Below, piece by piece: positions 36,687-39,707 of a stretch of 39,707 nt of DNA. Made by a program: the position numbers and the translations under genes. The notes under the pieces were generated by a model. It saw nothing but the letters and a program-made list of their open reading frames with translations, was not told the origin of the DNA and made no database searches. Position 1 is the stretch's first letter, and every line of letters starts with the position of its first letter. The DNA comes from Gammaproteobacteria bacterium (GTDB lineage Bacteria > Pseudomonadota > Gammaproteobacteria > Steroidobacterales > Steroidobacteraceae). The stretch spans positions 52,552 through 92,258 of the forward strand of contig PKWJ01000040.1 of assembly GCA_003132025.1 (NCBI GenBank), written 5' to 3'.

Positions 36687-36852
36687 CGGCCAACGATAGC
36701 GCCTGCGTGCCTGCTGTGCGAGCGGCTGCCGCGGTGGCAGGCGGTGCCATGATCCATTGATTGGGCGATGGATTTCGACCCGCGGGGTAATTTTACGGCT
36801 TCTTTACGCCGCGGCGCGGCACGATAGTGAGCCTGTCTGCAGGGAGAGCGTC
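36687..36852 (+). promoter_or_regulatory. kdp operon leader with TTTACG direct repeat
   Basis: This is the 166-base divergent region between xth and kdp. TTTACG occurs at 36792-36797 and again at 36803-36808, exactly 11 bases apart, in an otherwise GC-rich context. The spacing equals one helical turn and recalls the T-rich tandem half-sites bound by the response regulator KdpE. CGATAGTG at about 36831-36838 is a possible -10. AGGGAG (36841-36846) is a good ribosome binding site for the first miniprotein. A six-base inverted repeat (36752-36757 with 36768-36773) is also present. No kdpDE genes are within the window. Confidence 0.45.
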
Positions 36853-36942
36853 ATGGATCTGTTGTTTCTGGGCCTGATCGTGCTGTTGGCGCTGCTCACC
36901 TGGGGCGGCATCGTGCTGTGCGAGCGGCTGCAGCGGCCATGA
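36853..36942 (+). CDS. 29-residue membrane miniprotein at head of the kdp operon
   Basis: The frame from ATG 36853 has a strong ribosome binding site (AGGGAG, six bases before) and encodes one hydrophobic span (LLFLGLIVLLALLTWGGIVL) with a short basic tail CERLQRP. Its stop overlaps the kdpF start as ATGA (36939-36942). It is not KdpF, which follows, but has the same size and topology. Short membrane proteins ending in a CERL-like tail are, to my recollection, seen upstream of kdpF in other proteobacteria without assigned function. A role in assembly or stability of the Kdp complex is an inference. Confidence 0.75.
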   Translation: MDLLFLGLIVLLALLTWGGIVLCERLQRP

Positions 36943-37028
36943 GCGCGCTCTACTGGATCGCGTTGCTGGTGACGCTGGGCCTGCTTGGCTATCTGCTGTA
37001 CGCCATGCTTCGTGCGGAGAAGTTCTAG
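36939..37028 (+). CDS. kdpF: K(+)-transporting ATPase subunit KdpF
   Basis: This 29-residue single-span peptide (MSALYWIALLVTLGLLGYLL, then YAMLRAEKF) matches KdpF in size, in the hydrophobic helix and in the closing YAxxxxEKF pattern; E. coli KdpF also ends in an A-E-x-F tail. KdpF is a lipid-like stabilising subunit at the KdpA-KdpB interface. It overlaps the preceding miniprotein by four bases and ends two bases before the kdpA start, so translation is tightly coupled. Confidence 0.88.
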   Translation: MSALYWIALLVTLGLLGYLLYAMLRAEKF

Positions 37029-37030
37029 CC

Positions 37031-38830
37031 ATGAACGCCGCGGGTTGGCTGCAGCTGGCGATCTACCTGATCGTGTTGCTGCTGCTGGTCAGGCCCCTGG
37101 GCCACTACATGGCCGGCGTATTCAGCGGCACTGCCGGCGTCACGCGCTGGTTCGGCTCGATCGAGCGTGCCATGTATCGGTTGTGCCGGGTCGACGCCGG
37201 CGCGTCGATGACCTGGCAGCAGTACGCGCTGTGCATGCTGGCGTTCAACGCCATGGGTGCGTTCGCGCTGTATGCACTGCAGCGCCTGCAGGCCGCGCTA
37301 CCGTGGAACCCGCAGCAGATGAGCGCCGTAACGGCGGATTCAGCCTTCAATACCGCGGTCAGTTTCATCACCAACACCAACTGGCAGGGTTATGGCGGCG
37401 AGTCGACCATGAGCTATCTGACGCAGATGCTCGGCCTCGGGGTACAGAATTTCCTGTCGGCGGCCACCGGGATCGCGGTACTGGTAGCGCTGATCCGCGG
37501 CTTCGCGCTCAAGCAGGCGCAGCACGTCGGCAACTTCTGGGTTGACCTGACGCGCACCACACTGTACGTACTGCTGCCGCTGTCGCTGCTGCTGGCGGTG
37601 GTGCTGGCGGGTCAGGGCGTGGTGCAGAGTTTCAAGCCCTACCAGACCGCGGCCCTGGTCAATCCGATCACGGTCGATGAGCCGGTGACCGACGCTGCCG
37701 GCAACCCGGTCAAGGATGAGAAAGGCAATCCACAGACCAGGAGCGTGCAGGTCGACACCCAGACCATTCCGCTCGGGCCGGCGGCCAGCCAGATCGCCAT
37801 CAAGCAGCTCGGTACCAATGGCGGCGGCTTCTTCAACGTCAACTCGGCACACCCGTTCGAGAATCCGACGCCGCTGAGCAATTTCCTGGAGGTGCTGGCC
37901 ATCCTGCTGATCCCGGCGGCGCTGTGCTACACCTTTGGCCACATGGTCGGCGACCCACGCCAGGGCCGGGCGGTGCTGGCAGCGATGCTGGTGCTGTTCA
38001 TACCGCTGCTGGGACTGGCCGCATGGGCCGAAGGCCGCAGCAACCCGGCGTATCCGGCCGCCGTGGCGCAGACGGTGTCGGCGCAGCAATCGGGCGGCAA
38101 CATGGAGGGCAAGGAGACCCGCTTTGGGGTGGCCGATTCGGCGCTCTGGGCTGCCGCCACCACTGCTGCCTCCAACGGCTCGGTCAATTCCATGCACGAT
38201 TCTTTCACGCCGATCGGCGGCCTGATTCCGATGTGGCTCATCCAGCTCGGCGAGGTGATCTTCGGCGGCGTCGGCTCGGGCCTGTACGGCATGCTGGTAT
38301 TCGCCATCATCGCGGTATTCATCGCAGGTCTGATGGTCGGTCGCACGCCCGAGTACCTGGGCAAGAAGCTCGAGGCCTACGAGATGAAGATGGCCTCGCT
38401 GATCATCCTGATTCCGCCGTTCTTCTCATTGGTAGGTACCGCGGTGGCGGTGTCGGCCGCCGCGGGCCGCGCCGGCACCGCCAACCCCGGCGCGCACGGC
38501 TTCTCGGAGATCCTGTACGCGTTCTCTTCGGCGTCCAACAACAACGGCAGCGCCTTTGCCGGCCTGTCGGCCAACACGCCGTTCTACAACACCCTGCTCG
38601 GTATCGTCATGTGGACCTCGCGCTATTGGGTCATCGTACCGGTGCTGGCGATCGCCGGCAGCCTTGCGGCCAAGAAACACGTGCCGGCCGGCGCCGGCAC
38701 GCTGCCGACGCACACGCCTCTGTTCGTGGTGCTGCTGGCCGCAACGGTGCTGATCGTGGGTGCACTGGCATTCTTTCCGGCACTGGCGCTCGGGCCAATC
38801 GTGGAAGAACTGCAGTTCGTGGGGCACTGA
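37031..38830 (+). CDS. kdpA: K(+)-transporting ATPase subunit A (ion channel-like subunit)
   Basis: This 599-residue polytopic membrane protein is of the SKT channel superfamily. The selectivity-filter loops are visible: [13 protein letters not shown] (near residue 115-127), [20 protein letters not shown] (near 258-277) and [12 protein letters not shown] (near 500-511). About ten membrane spans alternate with these loops. KdpA selects and admits K+ for pumping by KdpB. The length is slightly above E. coli (557), mainly from a loop containing [20 protein letters not shown] (near 216-235). GGAG in the end of kdpF serves as ribosome binding site. kdpB follows after 56 bases. Confidence 0.97.
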   Translation: MNAAGWLQLAIYLIVLLLLVRPLGHYMAGVFSGTAGVTRWFGSIERAMYRLCRVDAGASMTWQQYALCMLAFNAMGAFALYALQRLQAALPWNPQQMSAVTADSAFNTAVSFITNTNWQGYGGESTMSYLTQMLGLGVQNFLSAATGIAVLVALIRGFALKQAQHVGNFWVDLTRTTLYVLLPLSLLLAVVLAGQGVVQSFKPYQTAALVNPITVDEPVTDAAGNPVKDEKGNPQTRSVQVDTQTIPLGPAASQIAIKQLGTNGGGFFNVNSAHPFENPTPLSNFLEVLAILLIPAALCYTFGHMVGDPRQGRAVLAAMLVLFIPLLGLAAWAEGRSNPAYPAAVAQTVSAQQSGGNMEGKETRFGVADSALWAAATTAASNGSVNSMHDSFTPIGGLIPMWLIQLGEVIFGGVGSGLYGMLVFAIIAVFIAGLMVGRTPEYLGKKLEAYEMKMASLIILIPPFFSLVGTAVAVSAAAGRAGTANPGAHGFSEILYAFSSASNNNGSAFAGLSANTPFYNTLLGIVMWTSRYWVIVPVLAIAGSLAAKKHVPAGAGTLPTHTPLFVVLLAATVLIVGALAFFPALALGPIVEELQFVGH

Positions 38831-38886
38831 TCAGCGCGGCCACACCACATCAAGCCCATCGCATGACCGACCGATCGAGAACTTCC

Positions 38887-39707
38887 ATGTCTACCGTCGC
38901 CCGCGCACGTCCGCTATTCGATCCACCGCTGGTAAATGCGGCGATCCGGGACTCGTTCATCAAGCTCGCGCCCTGGGTGCAGTGGCGCAATCCGGTCATG
39001 TTCGTGGTGCTGGTGGGCAGTGTACTGATCACCGGCCTGTGGCTGGGACAGCTCGGCGGCGCCGTGACCTCCGAAGGTCGCGCAGGCTTCGTGCTGGCGA
39101 TCGCACTATGGTTGTGGGCGACGCTGCTGTTCGCGAATTTCGCCGAGAGCCTGGCGGAAGGGCGCGGCAAGGCGCAGGCCGCGGCGCTGCGATCGAGCAA
39201 GCGCGATGTGATCGCGCACCGCTTCCCCGACGCGCGCACCGGCCAACCCTGTGACATCGTGCCCTCCTCCGAACTGCGGCGCGGCGACCTGGTGCTGGTG
39301 CGGGCCGGCGATACCATTCCCGGCGACGGCGAGGTGATCTGGGGCACCGCTTCGGTCGACGAGAGCGCGATCACCGGCGAGTCGGCGCCGGTGATCCGTG
39401 AAGCCGGCGGCGACCGCTCGGCGGTCACCGGCGGTACCCGGCTGCTGTCGGACACACTGCACATCCGCATCACCGCCAATCCGGGCGAGGCATTTCTCGA
39501 TCGGATGATCGCCATGGTGGAGAACGCCAAGCGCCAGCGCACGCCGAACGAGATCGCACTGGCGATCCTGCTGGCGGGGCTGACCGTGATCTTCCTCAAG
39601 ACCACCGCGACGCTGCTGCCGTTCTCACTCTACAGCGTTGCCGCGGCGGCTCACGGCACGCCGATCACGATCACGGTGCTGGTGGCGCTGCTGGTGTGCC
39701 TGATTCC
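38887..39707 (+). CDS. kdpB: K(+)-transporting ATPase subunit B, N-terminal part (partial)
   Basis: The gene runs off the right edge after 273 codons. It begins like the family ([20 protein letters not shown], then [15 protein letters not shown]) and contains the actuator-domain sequences [10 protein letters not shown] and TGES with T163 (E. coli T159). It ends within the membrane segment [10 protein letters not shown], just before the phosphorylation site DKTGT would appear. It is the P-type ATPase engine of the Kdp pump. An in-frame ATG eight codons earlier (38863) is an alternative; I prefer 38887 because its residue numbering matches E. coli and a weak GAGA lies upstream. Confidence 0.96.
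   Translation, partial: MSTVARARPLFDPPLVNAAIRDSFIKLAPWVQWRNPVMFVVLVGSVLITGLWLGQLGGAVTSEGRAGFVLAIALWLWATLLFANFAESLAEGRGKAQAAALRSSKRDVIAHRFPDARTGQPCDIVPSSELRRGDLVLVRAGDTIPGDGEVIWGTASVDESAITGESAPVIREAGGDRSAVTGGTRLLSDTLHIRITANPGEAFLDRMIAMVENAKRQRTPNEIALAILLAGLTVIFLKTTATLLPFSLYSVAAAAHGTPITITVLVALLVCLI

Overview
The window is a GC-rich, gene-dense chromosomal segment of a gammaproteobacterium. It carries only core and regulatory genes: I see no phage, insertion sequence, CRISPR array, tRNA or rRNA. The blocks def-fmt-rsmB, dprA-smg-topA and priA-argS-SPOR protein, an NtrYX pair beside rsmB, a DUF6600/FecR-type protein and a TopA without zinc-finger cysteines suggest a relative of the Xanthomonadales, Nevskiales or Steroidobacterales. 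That placement is an inference; no rRNA is present to confirm it.

Layout. 1-339: end of pntB. 341-2164 (minus): a sigma-70-family factor followed by a single-span membrane protein and two exported proteins, with start/stop overlaps. 2467-7591 (plus): priA, argS, an FtsN-like SPOR protein and a GNAT acetyltransferase. The priA start lies inside a cluster of DnaA-box-like 9-mers. 15322-7620 (minus): one tightly packed chain def-fmt-rsmB-DUF4390-ntrY-ntrX-gst. 15507-21152 (plus): LysM lipoprotein, dprA, smg, terminator, topA. 21257-26612 (plus): rlmJ, aroE, DUF885 peptidase-like protein, FecR/DUF6600 protein. 29056-26665 (minus): gnd-zwf, the oxidative pentose phosphate pair.

29183-36686 is a signalling and envelope stretch: a GGEEF diguanylate cyclase, a membrane-anchored phospholipase-D-like protein with degraded HKD motifs, a PAS-GGDEF-EAL protein with a degenerate GGDEF and an intact EAL, a divergent M15 peptidase, an HD-domain protein and exonuclease III (xth). 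36853-39707: the start of a kdp potassium-uptake operon, with an extra 29-residue membrane miniprotein ahead of a 29-residue KdpF, then kdpA and a truncated kdpB.

Points for a second look are the DnaA-box cluster at priA, the NtrX-like regulator whose AAA+ domain has lost its Walker residues and GAFTGA loop, the degenerate PLD protein, the sigma-factor operon of unknown output, two palindromic operator candidates, and the kdp leader with its miniprotein and direct repeat.
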